64,000 nt of DNA. Source: Pezicula radicicola (lineage: Eukaryota; Ascomycota; Leotiomycetes; Helotiales; Dermateaceae). The stretch spans positions 500,425 through 564,424 of the forward strand of contig PDUO01000027.1 of NCBI GenBank assembly GCA_003008705.1. Reading direction: 5' to 3'. The notes below the pieces were generated by a model. It was not told where the DNA came from. It did not search any database and was given only the letters and a program-made list of their open reading frames with translations. The position numbers and the translations under genes were made by a program. Below, piece by piece: positions 10,736 to 22,688 of the stretch (positions are counted from its first letter, which is position 1; each line of letters begins with the position of its first letter).

Positions 10736-12180
10736 CTAGACACCGAAAAGCGCACCCCTCATCCAAACACTCCTAACATTCAAAGTTTCCCCAATATTTC
10801 GCACAGGGTCTCCCTCAACAAGCAAAAAATCAGCCCTCAAACCCACCCCAATCCGTCCACGATCACCCAATCCAAACCATCTAACAGGAACCCCAGTAGC
10901 AGCTCTCAAAGCCTCAAGCGGAGTAAACCCTGCCCCCTCAACCAACAACTGTAACTCATGATGAACACTAGCACCATGAGCCATCCCACCAAGATGAGGT
11001 TGAGGAACCGAAACATCAGTTCCATCCAAGATATCAACACCAGCTTTATGTAGTTTCGATACTGTTTCCAAGACTGTAGGAAAGGAACCTTGAGGATATG
11101 TATTGATACAACTGCAAAGAGTTTTATGCGATTCCAGATCAAGTTTGGATTGGACTCGATCGGAAGCAATATTTTCACCCGATTTACCCATGATTGAAGA
11201 GTTGAGAACGAGACATGGTGTTATGAAAGCACCGGACTATTTAAATTTGGAGAGTAAGGCGGAGTCGATGGGTCGATGGATGAAAACGTGTGCTAGACCG
11301 TCCATTCCTGCTTCTATGGCTTATTGAGTAGCGTCGTAGGTAAGTACATGAGAAATAGCTAGTTTTTCATAGTTGTGAGCTTCTGAAACTCCGGCTCTGA
11401 TAGTTTCATCGTTTAGGAGTAGGAGACCTGGTGCTTTGAGAAGACTTCCTTCTTTGAGCATAATTTTGATGTAATATGCTCCAGAAGCGATGCGTGTTTC
11501 GACGAACTTGACTGCTTCTTCGGGAGTTGTTGCTGTTGGAGCTACAATTCGACCTTGGCCGGGTGGTGGACCATGACCACCACTACCTCCTCCTGGCGGT
11601 CCCTTTTGACCTCCTGGTGGTTTTTGGCGTGGTGGTGGACCTCCTGCTCCACGACGAGGCCCATGTAATTCACTAGGATGATCTCCAGGAGCTGTCCGAC
11701 CGAAATCCGCAGTCTTGAGATCAGCCAAGTCGTCTCGCTCTTCAACTTCCTTTCGCTGTTCAGGAGTCCAATGGCCCATCATTTCTAATTCGGTCGTGAC
11801 ACCGAATTTTAATGCCAACTGCAGCTGAGGCATCTTGGTGTGAGCATGCGCGTCGATTATGCGTCGGTTTTTAGACATGGATTCCCAAAATATTCGAGTT
11901 TTAAATAGCACAAGTCGCATACACATTGTTATCTGGGAGACTTTGGGACAAATGAAATCCATCTTTCAAGTTAGATGAAATTAAAGTAACGGAGCATTCT
12001 TACAAGCCTGGCAATAGAGTACAGCCTTTTGCACCCAAGATAGTAGCTCCGTCTGTGATTTCATCACTGTCGATTGACGAGATCATTTGCCCATCTATTG
12101 TGACTGAAGAGCTACCTAGAACGGACTCACCGTCAGAAATCTGGCAGTTGATGATATAGGTTATTATTATGGGAGATAGT
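10736..12180 (-). pseudogene. Amidohydrolase (imidazolonepropionase/prolidase-like), broken by two stop codons
   Basis: Metal-dependent amidohydrolase superfamily. The N-terminal beta-strand region is readable around 12160-12005 (ending TLLPGL), then the metal-binding IDAHAH at about 11866-11849, GVTTELEMMGHW, and the C-terminal DGTDVSVPQPHLGG and GRIGVGLRADFLLVEGDP blocks. The frame is interrupted by TAA at 11321-11323 (after TYDATQ) and TAG at 11237-11239 (after KFK); reading continues in the same frame with family-like sequence on both sides. In addition, the splice donor after TLLPGL (GTAAGA) has no AG just before IDAHAH, and no in-frame start Met is obvious. A Pro/Gly-rich insert sits at about 11550-11680. 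Two breaks plus unclear splicing make a functional enzyme unlikely. Confidence 0.8.
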
Positions 12181-15100
12181 AACTCAAGCCGGGATATGAT
12201 ATTTGGATGAGAAGGATCAAGGAGTCTGTAAATAGAGCAGCAAGAAGCACGATGAAATAATAGGTCTGAATTAATAGATTTGGACTGCGAGCTATAAGTA
12301 GTGCAAGGGAGTCAGACATCTGTCCTTATATAACCTCATCTTCGTAGCATTTTCAATTGCCGAAAATCTTAACTTAGGATCCGCAGCGCCATGTTCTAAA
12401 TTAACAAATGAGAAAAGATATATGTTTGCCTCATCGAGTCCTCGAAGTGCTCATGTGGCACAGCAAGCGAGCTGTGCCGTGTTTATGCGAGTGTTCAATT
12501 GTATTGGTGTGCTCTGGACAATTTGGTGAGTCAGTTGATGAGTGCTAGGTTAGGCTTTAGATGCCAGAGTACAGTGAATTGAGTCGAGATGCGTCCTGGA
12601 GGCTGGAATTGAGAGAAGGAGAGCAATACTTTGTATGTCTGATTCCATGAGAATGTTAGGAATTACATGACTTCAATGTTTACTGCATGAGTATGCAATT
12701 TTTCAAGTAGCTCCTAACGCCTTGGAGCTTCATTCAATAGGTATATGATATAACCCACTTGAGTAACTCACTTACAACTTAGATTCAGTCAATTCACTTG
12801 GTCTGACTAGCTGGCTCACTTGGCTTTGATATCTTTCTTGAAGTTGACTTTGGTAACTGACTTGATCTAAGCAACTTAGAGCCACTGAATAGCTCACTTA
12901 TGGAACTCCATTGGCTTACTAGGCAGCGTATTTGAAATTGATTTGAACAACTCACCTTGCTCTGGCATGACCATACTTTGCCTCTAACTTATGGCCTCGG
13001 TGAACTAATCATGTGATGAACATGTACATGTGACTACTATATCTTTTGAACAGTAGCGATAGTCGTCGCAGAGAACGATATACCATGGAGACGACAGTAA
13101 CGACAGCTGTCGTAGTCGCAGCAGTTGGTTGTACGTTGTGCAACAAAATTTTAGTAGTCATGTGACAGAAAGGTGCACTAACTTGAATGTTTTTTGCGAA
13201 TGAACTGCTGTACTGATATAAAAAGCCCGTTATTATATTATATACCAAAAGCCGATGCTATAAATCTGAGTCGAGGCGTCCAATTTCACCTCTTTAGAAG
13301 GAAAAGAAAAGAGGCAAATCCGACAATAGCATGATAGACAACTCGTCATCAGTAAACGAGTCCACCACACTGATGAAGTGCCGTTTGTTCAACGACCCCT
13401 TCTCCACTAAAAGAAAGTTTCAAGTCTAATGAGATGAACCTCAGCTCTAATGCAAAGCATTCAAGCTTAAACTTGGCACAGAGGAAGTCTCAGTTGAGTT
13501 GATCGTACCGTTCGTACCGTACTTGACTTCCATACTGCCACCAACGTGGTGTCGGGTCCTGATACGTACACAATGCTCTCTTTTATAACTGCAGGAGGCC
13601 ATGTGATGTGTGTGCCACTTCGAGCTCACCACAGGCTCACCGCTATGTATAAAGCTTAGATACGAATTGTTACTATATTTTCTTAGTAATCGCCTACTAG
13701 AAAGTCGGTTCTAGTATTAGTTTAAAATGTCTGAAAATACAAGGTCTAGAAAATATCTAAATAACCTTATATTATAAAAGGTAAGGGATTAATACGAATT
13801 AATAAAAAGTAAGAATTTAGATAAAGCCTTTAGAATAGTGATTTATATTATAATTGCTAGCTCTTAGCTTCTTTTTTTTTTTTAAAATAGATTATCTTTT
13901 ATTATTTAAAAAAAAACTCTAATTTACTTATTATATAGGAATTTATATAGTAGTTTAAATCTTATACTTATACCTTTATTTTAAGTCCTATTTAAGGCCT
14001 TGTTTCGACCGAAATTGCTATATAGTTTCTGCTAATTTTATAATGTTGTATAGTATTTTAGTAGTAGAGCTACTAAAAGGTTATACAAGTAGTAGAACCG
14101 GCAGAAATCACCTGGCCTGCTGCAGTTATAAAGGACTGCATTGTGTACGTATCATGGCCCCTGGTGGCGACACAGCCTTCTATCTTGATGCAAAAACCTA
14201 GCAACACCTCGTATCCTCCCACTTAGGAGTTTACTGTGGTGAAGTCAGTTCATATCATCACTTTGCTAACTACCGTAGCTGCATTTTTACCTTCAAAGTT
14301 TTCCCCCTGGGTTAAGTTGTGTATACCAGCATTTTCTCAAGGCCAAACCCAGCTCGCGTATGTCTTGCCATGTGGACATCGTTCCTATGCGTTCTATTGA
14401 TACCGACTTATCAACAGGGCTTTCAAAACATTCTTGCTCTGCTGTGGGGAAGAGTATGATGAGTTGAGCTTGCCAAGTTCAAGTTGACAGATTTGACAGA
14501 TCGCACGGTGATGATTTTCGGATTTCCTCGAGGTCCGCCCCAGTTCCTCAGCATCATTCCCAGGTGATAACAATCATAACAGAGTGCCATACTGCAGCTG
14601 AGGTGTGATGCACTGGGATAACTGGCACCACAAGTTTCAATGTCATCATAGCGAGCACAGCCTACAGCTATTTTTATGCAATTAACAACGCTGTAGAGCC
14701 TGTACGAGCATAATTTCCAGCACAATTCCTTGAGATATGATCCCCTCTAGCATCTTTTTCTCCGCTATCCCTATTTTCCCGACGAAACAAGGAGAAAAGC
14801 CATGGTTATCCTTGGTTTGTCTCATGCATAAAGAAATCGGGCTGTGTTCTTGAAAGCTTCTCCAGTTCTGGCGTGTCTTTTTGCGCCAGTCGAGAGCGAG
14901 TCCATGGCTGCCATCCGAACTTCTGAAGCCACTCGCGTTTCAAGTATCTCCCCACACACACAAACGTACTTTCCCTCGACCAGCCATCCCAAACCGTTTC
15001 CATCCCAATTAGCCTCCTAGCCAGAACAGGACGTTTCGTTTCATGTCGGCAAAGTTCAGATTTGCCGGACTTACGGGCTTACCTCTACCTTACTAATGGT

Positions 15101-17134
15101 GAAAGCGAGGAGACGATGGGTTCAATTTGAGAAAGGTCTCATGCAGAGATGAGGTTAGGATCTCGACTCGAGCAAGTTTTGCCCTCTTGGGATTCTTTGT
15201 TAGATTTTCCTTTTCCACAAATTGGGACACGGTTGCGATCTTCATTGAATGTCATTTGTCGATTCAGTAGTTGCAGGTCGGTAAGAACGGACTCTATTGG
15301 TTTGTGAATTGGAAAGGCCGTGTGACAGCCCGTGATCCCAAAATTCCTTTTCTCGTGCCTTTTGTACCTGCATCCGGGATCTTATGCCGTCACACACATG
15401 CCCTCGTCCGATCTCAGGTGGGGGTCTAGCGCCATCTGGACTAGTCAGGTATAAGTTTGTCTCCTAGCGGATCCCTTTTGAGAGATCTCCCCGTGGTTTC
15501 TTGCCGTTTACTTGGAGCCTCCCTGGAGCTACTTCCTATAGCAGGGGAATTGGCGGAAGGTAATTTGGAAGGACTTCCTCTTCGGGGTGTGCATGCCTTC
15601 GCGATCTGTGCGGAATTAACGTACTCGGTCCTGGAAGCGAACACCACGATTCTCTCACCAAACCATCATTTTTCTCGTCACCCGGAGCTGATGTTCTTCG
15701 CAACTCTTCCCGAGATGGACCCGTTCATTATACGACGTATCGACAGACGCGAAAGAGAGTCAGAGCCTTAGAAGCCATTCAAAGGATGATGGAGATCATT
15801 ATTGCAGACTCTGAACCGAGATGGGAGAGAGAGCGACTGTGCAATACTGCGCTGGAGATTTGGGCATGGTATTTTTGGGTTCTGACATCTGTCCGGTTCA
15901 AAAGTTCAGTTCATCTCTACTCTACGAAGCGAATTGCTTCTTTTTTCTTGTGTCGATGTTTCAACATTGCAAACATGGGCAAACCAACTTCGTTTGGTTG
16001 GGCAAGTTGGGAGTTCTGAAACATTTGGCTTTTTCCTCGAAGCGCTGCGCCCAATTACCTTCGCGCCCGCTTACCGTACAGTAGCTTGTGAGCTGTTGGC
16101 CGTTTCTAAAAACAACCTCAGCGGATAAACATGAATTCTCCTGAAGCGTCGCACCGATCAGTCTTGAACAGGATTGAAAAGGATTTCCCATGTCCCGTGT
16201 TGATGTTGATGCACTTCTTTAGAGAGCAGGCAGCGTGAACAGTCTGGACAAACTCAGGATACGGAGCATCGACCCCGGAAAACCGTAAAGTAACTTAGAG
16301 TAATTCCATCCACTCATAAAGTCTCCTGAGATGTGGGGATGGCCAGATCTGTGACCCCTGCAGAAGCCGATGCGCTTGGGGATCTTAGGGGCAAGCCATG
16401 ACCATTTTTGGCTCTGTTTAGTAACTCGGCAGGAGAACGGGAGCGTTGACAGGCAAGAATACTCGCCCCCCTGTCATTAGTGACAGTTGTAGTTGGCCGT
16501 TGAGCTGTACCTGCATTAGTTTGCGGCAGCTTGGCGAAAAGTCTGCTGTTTCATCAGCAACAGCGATGACCTGTGCCGAATCGAGGTCCACGCCTGCATC
16601 TGTCTCCTTTGTTCAAATGATGCCTCCGCACGAGAACCATGACCAACCATAAGGTGCCCTGCAAGTCCGTATTGAGAGAGCATGCTGAGATTGGCCCACA
16701 TGACTTGTCGATTACCTCTCGCCATCGCGCGCGCAAACAACAGGGAGGCCTGCATGCAAATGGCCCCCTAGTTCGAGAATCATTGGGATCCATAGATAGG
16801 GAATGAACTCTTTGACCGATGAACATGGGCTCGTACAGGCGACAGGAGAGGCTGTGAAGTGGTCGCCGAGCCTTGATATCCAACGAGATGCAAAGATATA
16901 ATTGTACTTGAAGCCGCCGTCCAAATGACTCTTTTTTCTTTCCATCCTCTTCAGGTCACTTCCTCCTACATCTAATTCATAACTTTTTTTTTGGGATTCA
17001 GTGTCATTCGCTTCACTGATCTCTTTTTTTTTATACCAAGCCTTCTTTCGTTTTCAAAACCTACACTCGCTATCAGCATATACTGTCGTTGCACGAATCT
17101 ATACTGAACAATCGTTTCCTGTTATACTTGTACC
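12181..17134. other. Long gene-poor stretch
   Basis: No gene I can support. It contains a degenerate run of ACTTGAGTAACTC-like motifs near 12750-12870, an AT-rich island at 13660-14100, and scattered short open frames without family resemblance (for example minus 15003-14806 and plus 15457-15771). The last 200 bp are pyrimidine-rich and form the promoter/5' UTR of the CFEM gene. Confidence 0.45.
13660..14100. repeat. AT-rich island, probable RIP relic
   Basis: About 440 bp of very TA-rich sequence with poly-A/T tracts and no coding potential, ending abruptly at GC-normal DNA. Same look as the island at 9.7-10.3 kb. Confidence 0.5.
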
Positions 17135-19488
17135 ATGAAGACCCAAACTTACGCAGCCGCTTTTGCGGCCATGGCTTCCACCGTCTCAGCCGTAAGTAAA
17201 TTTTCTGTGTAGTTATCTGTCCGTATCTGAAAAAATTCTAGGGATGGACCGATGCCTCCTCTTTCAAATCTCCTTCCAACACCGACAACACTTGCAACAG
17301 CCAACAATCTAGTGGATTCGATTGGAGCGATCTCGCCACAGGATCTTTCAGCTCGTACGGAGATATTGATTTCTCCGGCTTCACCTGCTCCAACTCTTTC
17401 AGCAAGCGTGATGAGCTCTTGCCCCGTGGTTTCCAAAGCAAGTGCATTACTGGGTCTGCTTCAACAAGCTCGAACAATGCACCATCTATTTCATGCGGAG
17501 GCTCCGGTTCTTCCGTTGAGGCCATGTCCCTCACCACTTTCCAAGTCTCAGTTGAGTACGACTGCGACCTCGAATTCCACTATGGTATGTCGGACGGATC
17601 TACCTGCAAGCAGACTGCATCTTGCTCAACTGGCGGAACTGTCGTTACCAACAACCAGTGCGGTGGTGCTACCAGTGTTTCCGTCGTTATGCCAACAATC
17701 CCAGCTGGCAAGCCCTCCACTTGCAGCATCGGATTCCACAGCATTGGGTTCGATTGTTCAACCGCATCCAGCACATCAACCCGCGCATCTTCGACCGTCC
17801 TTTCTTACACCAAGGCGACTTCTGTAGCGACTACCACTTCAGAGGCCACTTCTTCCAAGGTCAAGACCACCAAGTCTAGCGAAACCACCCCAGCTTCAGC
17901 TTCTGAGACCGCTTCAGAGGCCACTTCTTCCAAGGTCAAGACCACCAAGTCCAGCGAGACCACCCCAGGCTCAGCTTCAGAGACCAGCTCCAGCACTGGA
18001 GCCGTTTCCGTCTCCTCCAGCACTGAAGTTCTCTCTTCTACCACTGAGACCGCTGCCGTATCAAGCACCATCTCCAAGAGTGTCCCAGTCACAACTTCAG
18101 TCTCCGTTGAGACCACAACTGAAGTTGTTTATACCTCAACAACCACATGCCCAGTCACCAGTGTTCAGACATCGAACGGAGTCACCAGCACTGTGATTTC
18201 ATCTTCCATCTCCACCGTTCTCATCACCTCGACCTCCACTATCTGCACAAAGTGCGAGGAGAGTGCCACTTCGACCGCCGGAATTGCGTCATCTACAACT
18301 GAGGCCGTTTCGGTTTCCTCCAGCAGCGAGGCAGCTTCATCTTCAACCAAGAAGACCAGCTCATCCGTTCAAGCCACCACTTCAGTTGCCGAGTCTTCAA
18401 GCTCTGAGACTTCGCCCGCCAAGACTTCATCCAGCGCTGCGTCATCTCCAATTCCATCTGAGGTTGTTACCACTGAAATTGTCTACACCTCAACCACCGT
18501 CTGCCCAGTTACCCTCACCCAAACCAGCGCGGGATCAACCAGCGTTGTCACCACCTCGTAAGTATATCCCTGGACAGTCAAATACACCCCAAGCCACGCT
18601 TACTGACTTTGAATTAGTTCCACATCCACCGTTCTCCTCACTTCTACCCACACCATTGTCAGCTCCACCACTTTGGCTTTTCAAACCACCCCAGCAACTG
18701 CTACTCTCACCAGCACAACTACCAGCACTGGACCAGTTGAGACCGCTGCTTGCCCATCTGTCCTCCCATCTTGCATGAATACCTGGTTGTACATCACTGG
18801 CTGTATTGACAACACTGACTCTTCCTGCTACTGCCCATCCTCAGACTTCGTTACCAACGTTTTCGAGTGTCTTTCAGCATACGGAGCCTCGACCTCAGAT
18901 ATCTCTTCCGCTCAATCATACTTCCAGGGTATCTGCGCTCCTTACGTTCCATCTAACCCAGCCATTGTCACCGCTGCCACCACCGTTACAGTTATCTCAA
19001 CCACTGGAGCTGTTGGTGCCACCATCACCCCAGCTGCCAGCACTCCTGTCACTGTCATTTCTATCGAAAGCACTGTGACTGTTCCTTGCACTGAGAGCAC
19101 TGGAATCTCCAGCGGATCCGTCATTCCTGGTTCTTCATCTACCACCACTATCCACAGCACCATCACCGTGCCACAAGTCGCTTTTACCACTGTTTCCGTA
19201 TCAGGAACCTCCGCATCTGCATCAGCCGCTCTTGTGGCCACAACCGCCCCAGCTACAGTTGCAGCTTCGAGCACAACTGCCGCTGTCGGTGCATCATCTG
19301 CTGCATCAGTCCAGACTACTGCAGGCAAGACAACTCTGGCCAGCGTCACTGCCTCATCAACTAAGGCCAGCAACTTGACTGCAACAGCAAGCGCGACTGG
19401 GGCTGTCTTCACTGGAGCAGCTTCCCAGGCTGGTATGACCATTGGCAGCCTCATGGCCGCCGGTCTCTTTGCTGTTCTTGCCATCTAG
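17135..19488 (+). CDS. CFEM-domain, Ser/Thr-rich, GPI-anchored cell-surface protein
   Basis: Exons 17135-17191, 17242-18557 and 18618-19488; 747 residues. Exon 1 is just the signal peptide (MKTQTYAAAFAAMASTVSA, 19 residues). A Cys-containing N-terminal domain follows (about residues 20-200, starting GWTDASSF). Then comes a long Ser/Thr-rich mucin-like region with two VYTSTTxCPVT modules, and a CFEM domain encoded at about 18745-18950 (ACPSVLPSCMNTW through GICAPYV, eight Cys). A second Ser/Thr/Ala region and a hydrophobic tail (MTIGSLMAAGLFAVLAI) typical of a GPI signal complete it. CFEM proteins bind heme or act at the plant or host surface; here the role is unknown. A 75-bp in-frame duplication lies at 17839-17988. 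The 5' leader is CT-rich, consistent with strong expression. Confidence 0.93.
17839..17988 (+). repeat. 75-bp tandem duplication inside the CFEM gene
   Basis: Two nearly identical direct copies (17839-17913 and 17914-17988) encode two 25-residue blocks with the core SKVKTTKSSETTP. In-frame, so it simply lengthens the mucin-like region; likely variable between strains. Confidence 0.85.
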
Positions 19489-20290
19489 ATGGCAAGTCAG
19501 TAAGGAATTCTTGGGATTCCCTGGCGTTAAAACTTATCTTTCTTTCGATTCCATCTCTGCATTTTTGGGTGGCTGGTTGGGAAAACACTTTGGTTTCATC
19601 TCGATGGACATTACGGTCAGACGGCCATATGAAGCTATGAAAGCTATATAGGAGGACGACTTGACTGAAAGAGTGTTCAAGCGGTAATGTGGCAGTTTAC
19701 TTAGTGTGTGCAGTCGTATAAGATGCACTGTAATATAGATGTGTAGTTTCGTTTATGAATATAAGAAGCTTCAATATGTAACTTTCGTGTTGGTTGCTAT
19801 GAGACTTTGATAATAGTGTGTTTGAGTATAATATCTGGAAACAAGTGTATCGCTTGTTCGTAAGTGGTAAGTTATCTAGTTTTAAGAATCTATTTAGGAA
19901 TTAGTGGCCTTCGATACGATCACAACTCACTTGACTTTAGTGTCTCACTTAATTCTTACTGGACCGCACTTTATGCCTAAGGCTGTTTTTGTCCACATGT
20001 GATATCCACAATAGTGCTCAGTTCGATATTAAAGAGAAGCCGTAGATGTATCTTATCCAACAATTGTATTTGAGCGACTACAGAGACACCTTCCTTGTAC
20101 CCCGTATCGATGAGTTTTGTTGTAGTTGGCGCAGGTAGATGACGGTTTGGAGGAGCTCGGTTTTAGGAGTTGAGTGAGGCAATTCTGTTGTGCACGGCTG
20201 CCTTTGAAAAGAAGACCAAGATGTCGGCTGCTGGCCAAAAGTACTTTTGGAGGCCGTCCAAAAGAAACGAGCTTGATGAGAAGGACTTAC
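19489..20290. other. Intergenic, no gene seen
   Basis: About 800 bp holding the 3' UTR of the CFEM gene and nothing else I can support. The part after about 20050 may be the decayed 3' half of the broken gene at 20291-20553: on the minus strand short open pieces continue there in different frames. Confidence 0.4.
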
Positions 20291-20553
20291 TTTACATTTA
20301 GGGTCTTCAAAAAGGCTTAGAAACGATTGAGCCATCGTCTTTGAATATCGTTTGTGGTTGGAGCTGTAGCTCTGTACTCATGGTTCAGAAGCCGCTTCTT
20401 TGATGCCACTCGGTTCTCCATCGCATACTTAAATATCTCGATACAGCTCTGCTGCCCCTATTTGTACACAGGACGAGGATTGCGCTCGAGGGCTTCATCG
20501 TCCGAGTTATAGTCTTCTGGCATGTTGAGGAAGTCCTCCGCTAGAGAATCCAT
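20291..20553 (-). pseudogene. Remnant of an unidentified protein-coding gene, two in-frame stops
   Basis: From an ATG at 20553 the minus strand reads a protein-like, charged sequence (MDSLAEDFLNMPEDYNSDDE...). It is broken by TAG at 20458-20460 and TAA at 20317-20319, with convincing continuation after each (IEIFKYAMENRVASKKRLL; IQRRWLNRF). It ends at a perfect splice donor GTAAGT near 20290. Both stops become Gln codons if T is changed to C. I do not recognise the family with certainty; the RRW..F arrangement in the N-terminal part recalls fungal DUF3435/FluG-type recombinase-like proteins, but that is a guess. Confidence 0.5.
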
Positions 20554-22688
20554 AATGAAGAATCGCAATCTCTCGTTGAGAGCAAATCGGGGTCGTCGAT
20601 TCCTGTTGAAACACGTCAGAGGTAAATAAGGTGAGTGGGTGAGTAAGGGTTATAACCCTTCTGAGTCTCGTTCTCAACTTGACCTTCCTCATCTCACCTC
20701 GCCTCACCTCGCCTCACCGCTTCACCGTCACAATCCCGTTAGTCAATTTGGTATGTATCTTTGATGGGTAGTTTGGTGGTAGGTGGAGGGTGTGAGAGAT
20801 GGAGGAAGGAATGGCGGGTTGAGTCACCTTAGCTCCCACGCACTCGACGCGTGGTCACGAGACCTTAGAGCGAGTCTCCCTCCCGACTCCTTCCTCCTCC
20901 TTTCCTCCTACCTGGACGTGCTGTATCGTACTCCCGTTGGCTAGGATCTTTTGTGAGGAGTTGGACACTATTCGTGTCGGTATGGAGGCTGTTCAGAAAA
21001 CTATAACCTTGTTAGTGTTGGTGATGACCTGGGAATGAGATATCTGTGGAAGAAAGGAACTTACTGGGAAACCTGTGCTATCGTATCTTGAGGGAAGTTA
21101 TGGCTGTTGGTCGCTGTAGGTGTTGTTTTCGCGCTTTGAGGTTGTCAATAGCTTGTGCGAGGCTGCACGCCTCCTGTGTGATGAAGTTCATTGGAGGGAG
21201 CTCTTTTGGCTTGAAGTGTGGCCCGAGAGATGGTGGTGAGTTGAAATAGGGCGAAGGGGAAGGGGAAAAAGGTAGTATGATGTTGATGACAGAGATAGAA
21301 TGATGAATTACACAGTTGAAGATGCGTGGTACATGGTCTTGCGTAGACTGTTGATGTGCAAGATGGCTTGGAAGTCGAAGAATGGATTCACTGAGCTGAA
21401 GACGAGGACGTTGAACGAAAAGGGGCTTTGAAAAGCATTGTATTGATTGCTGGCAGCAGAATTTATAAGGAGAAAAGATGCGCTGGTGAGCTTGTTGAAG
21501 TTGAGGCTGTTAGGGCGCTTATTGATGGAGATGGATTCATATTGAGTTGTCTGTCCTGAAAGATAAAAGAATCCCCGAAAATTTAAGGAACTGAATATGA
21601 AGAATGGAAAACAGTTTGGGTGATGGCTTATAGAAACTGAAACCTGAATTTGGTTGCATGTTGCTACTTCTCTTTAGGGTATAACCCATATAAAAATGAA
21701 ATTAGTAGGTTTTCCTTCAACAATCATGGCACCAGTATAGTCGAGTGGTGAGTAGCTACACTCGAGGTTTATCCAGACACTTAACCGTGTTCTATGCTTA
21801 GAAGTGCTCCCGAGAGGGTCTTCCATCTCTGATCCCAAGATCAAGATGAGAGGTATGAATTGTAAAAAAATCCCTCTGGGGGTTTCTTAAGGTCGGCTCC
21901 CTTAAGTTTTGCCATTTTCATTTCTTGAATTTTGATTTTTTTGGTGTTGATGAGGTCTTTTTTTGGTTGTCCTTTTGTTTTTGTTTTGATTCGGGAGCAC
22001 CATTTCTCGCTTAATTCCGCTAGTAAAAGGGGAAGGAACACATCACTTGGTCAGTTCTTTGCTCCTCGGATCACAAATCTACGGTGCTCAAAAATGCTAG
22101 CCAAAGATACATGCCACGTTCTTCCAGTAGGTGCTACTTCTTCAAACAAATCTTTTGACATTGGGAAGGGGCCTTGTTACCAGGTCAGACACCTGAAGCA
22201 AGTGGGTTACTCAAAAGGCAAGCTACTTTACTCTAGTAAAATCAAGTGGAGTGCTCTACTCAATCAAGCGTCTTACTCAAAATCAAATGAGTTACCTAAA
22301 AGTTGAGTTATTCAAATCAAACTAGTTACTCAATTTAAGTGAGCTTCTCATTCAAGTCAAAATGCTCTCTTCTAAGGAATCAATAAACACGATAAACTCA
22401 AACACTCTTTCTTCCATGCATTCCTTCCACTCAAATTCTCATACACCTCAGGGTAGTAGCTAGCTTCCTTGTACGTGGCTCGCACCTACTCTGTAACAAG
22501 AAAACGAAACTGCAATGAAATGTGACGACAAATTGTTCCTTCCCAATTTTAGTCGGAGTCGAGCTAATGAGGTAGCAAGCTCCGACGAAATTCTGGGGAG
22601 TAGAAGAGGGTTACTTCCAAATTCTCATGAGCATGAAAATCAACATCAACATTACACACACATTCGCTTTTAACCACTATCGTTTAGT
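20554..22688. other. Gene-poor stretch with a possible gene fragment and a motif array
   Basis: On the minus strand an ATG at 21191 preceded by a leader-like pyrimidine-rich sequence opens 37 codons (MNFITQEACSLAQAIDNLKA...) ending in TAG, followed by intron-like GTAAGT and TATAG signals. It may be another decayed gene piece. A (CTCACCTCGC)-like short repeat lies at about 20690-20720. From 22185 to 22345 the sequence is an array of GTTACTCAA/AAGTGAGT-like motifs. The last 200 bp are the promoter of the kinase-like gene. Confidence 0.4.

Noticed and set aside
11321..11323. Programmed readthrough of the amidohydrolase stop
   Set aside because: Known fungal readthrough contexts use UGA followed by CUA; here the stop is TAA followed by GCC, and a second stop follows.
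15441..16950. Several overlapping 60-110-residue frames on both strands
   Set aside because: No shared frame, no splice logic, no domain; ordinary chance frames in GC-normal DNA.
17805..18116. Val/Glu-rich open frame on the minus strand
   Set aside because: Antisense shadow of the Ser/Thr-rich CFEM gene; composition follows from that gene's codons.
21720..21850. Sequence GGCACCAGTATAGTCGAGTGGTGAG resembling the start of a tRNA
   Set aside because: No matching 3' half or T arm within a plausible distance.
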